DNA of 5,494 bases from an uncultured Pseudomonadota bacterium (GTDB lineage: Bacteria; Pseudomonadota; Gammaproteobacteria; Methylococcales; Methylomonadaceae), in contig CAIZCB010000076.1 in NCBI GenBank assembly GCA_903931355.1, positions 1-5,494 on the forward strand, given 5' to 3'. Positions 5,421 through 5,494 of the stretch are shown piece after piece. The notes beneath the pieces are model-generated. The model was not told where the DNA came from. It saw only the letters and a program-made list of their open reading frames with translations, and did not search any database. Position 1 is the first letter of the stretch; each line of letters begins with the position of its first letter. The position numbers were made by a program, and so were the translations under genes.

Positions 5421-5494
5421 TGATAAGTGAATTTGGACTGACTCAGTCTGATATCTTTGGTGGCACGGTGAAAGTGCGTAAAGTGAAAGATACA
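5375..5494 (+). CDS. H-NS-family nucleoid protein, partial (N-terminal part missing, C-terminus beyond window)
   Basis: The plus-strand frame from ATG 5375 runs 40 codons to the window edge. It reads NELADAISKVRALISEFGLT (residues 4-23), QSDIFGG (24-30), then a basic VKVRKVK linker. This is the middle of H-NS-family proteins of the proteobacterial COG2916 type: end of the oligomerisation helices, the E-F/Y-G-L-T-x-x-D-L/I-F-G turn, and the basic linker. The usual DNA-binding end (Y-R-D-P-x-T-G-x-T-W-x-G-R-G-R-x-P-x-W) would lie past the edge. About 25-30 residues of the normal N-terminal coiled coil are missing. The frame continues upstream as IIAQ, which still fits the family, before a TAG at 5345, and no Shine-Dalgarno sequence precedes the ATG. 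It overlaps the ATPase frame by 46 bases on the opposite strand. This is either a 5'-truncated pseudogene or a junction. The family is unusual in cyanobacteria, so transfer or a chimeric contig should be considered. Confidence 0.55.
   Translation, partial: MRQNELADAISKVRALISEFGLTQSDIFGGTVKVRKVKDT

Noticed and set aside
5421..5494. Upstream extension of the ATPase into the right edge
   Set aside because: The frame is open, but its translation has no recognisable protein character and the opposite strand encodes a clear H-NS-family segment. It was not added to the gene.

Overview
The window looks like accessory (phage or plasmid) DNA of a cyanobacterium, probably a filamentous one. The main clue is two copies of the octamer GCGATCGC (624-631 and 3305-3312), the HIP1 palindrome that is greatly over-represented in most cyanobacterial genomes; about 0.1 copy would be expected by chance in 5.5 kb. 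Most of the sequence is AT-rich, and ribosome binding sites are weak or absent for most genes, which also fits. The host assignment is an inference, since no housekeeping gene is present.

All well-supported genes except one edge fragment lie on the minus strand and read from right to left. First comes a RepA/DnaB-like AAA ATPase (3435-5420), followed by a helix-turn-helix-like region, a repetitive acidic linker and a small basic C-terminal domain. One base after its stop codon starts a 51-residue zinc-ribbon protein (3278-3433). A 12-bp inverted repeat (3253-3282) then separates this 'DNA' module from a 'tail' module of five genes, each overlapping the next by 1-17 bases: two tandem paralogous small proteins (2922-3251, 2578-2922), a discoidin-like fibre protein with a phage-type N-terminus (1935-2594), a cysteine-rich protein (1408-1935), and a long coiled-coil plus collagen-like fibre (1411 down to the left edge, incomplete). 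The fibre, discoidin and Cys-rich proteins look like host-recognition parts of a phage tail or tail-like particle. The ATPase and zinc ribbon look like replication or DNA-handling proteins. Together they suggest a prophage, phage-plasmid or plasmid-borne tail cluster. No capsid, terminase, integrase or tail-tube gene is visible, so the element type stays open.

The right edge is odd. On the plus strand from about 5350 to 5494 there is a clear fragment of an H-NS-family protein without its usual N-terminal part. It overlaps, head to head, the point where the minus-strand ATPase stops looking like protein. Both genes seem cut at the same place, which suggests a rearrangement junction or an assembly chimera.

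Other structure: 15 GATC sites packed into 304 bp inside the ATPase gene (3833-4136), and 45/54-bp tandem repeats encoding the collagen-like Gly-X-Y stretch (236-463). No tRNA, rRNA, CRISPR array or insertion sequence was seen, and no stretch longer than 300 bases lacks a gene.
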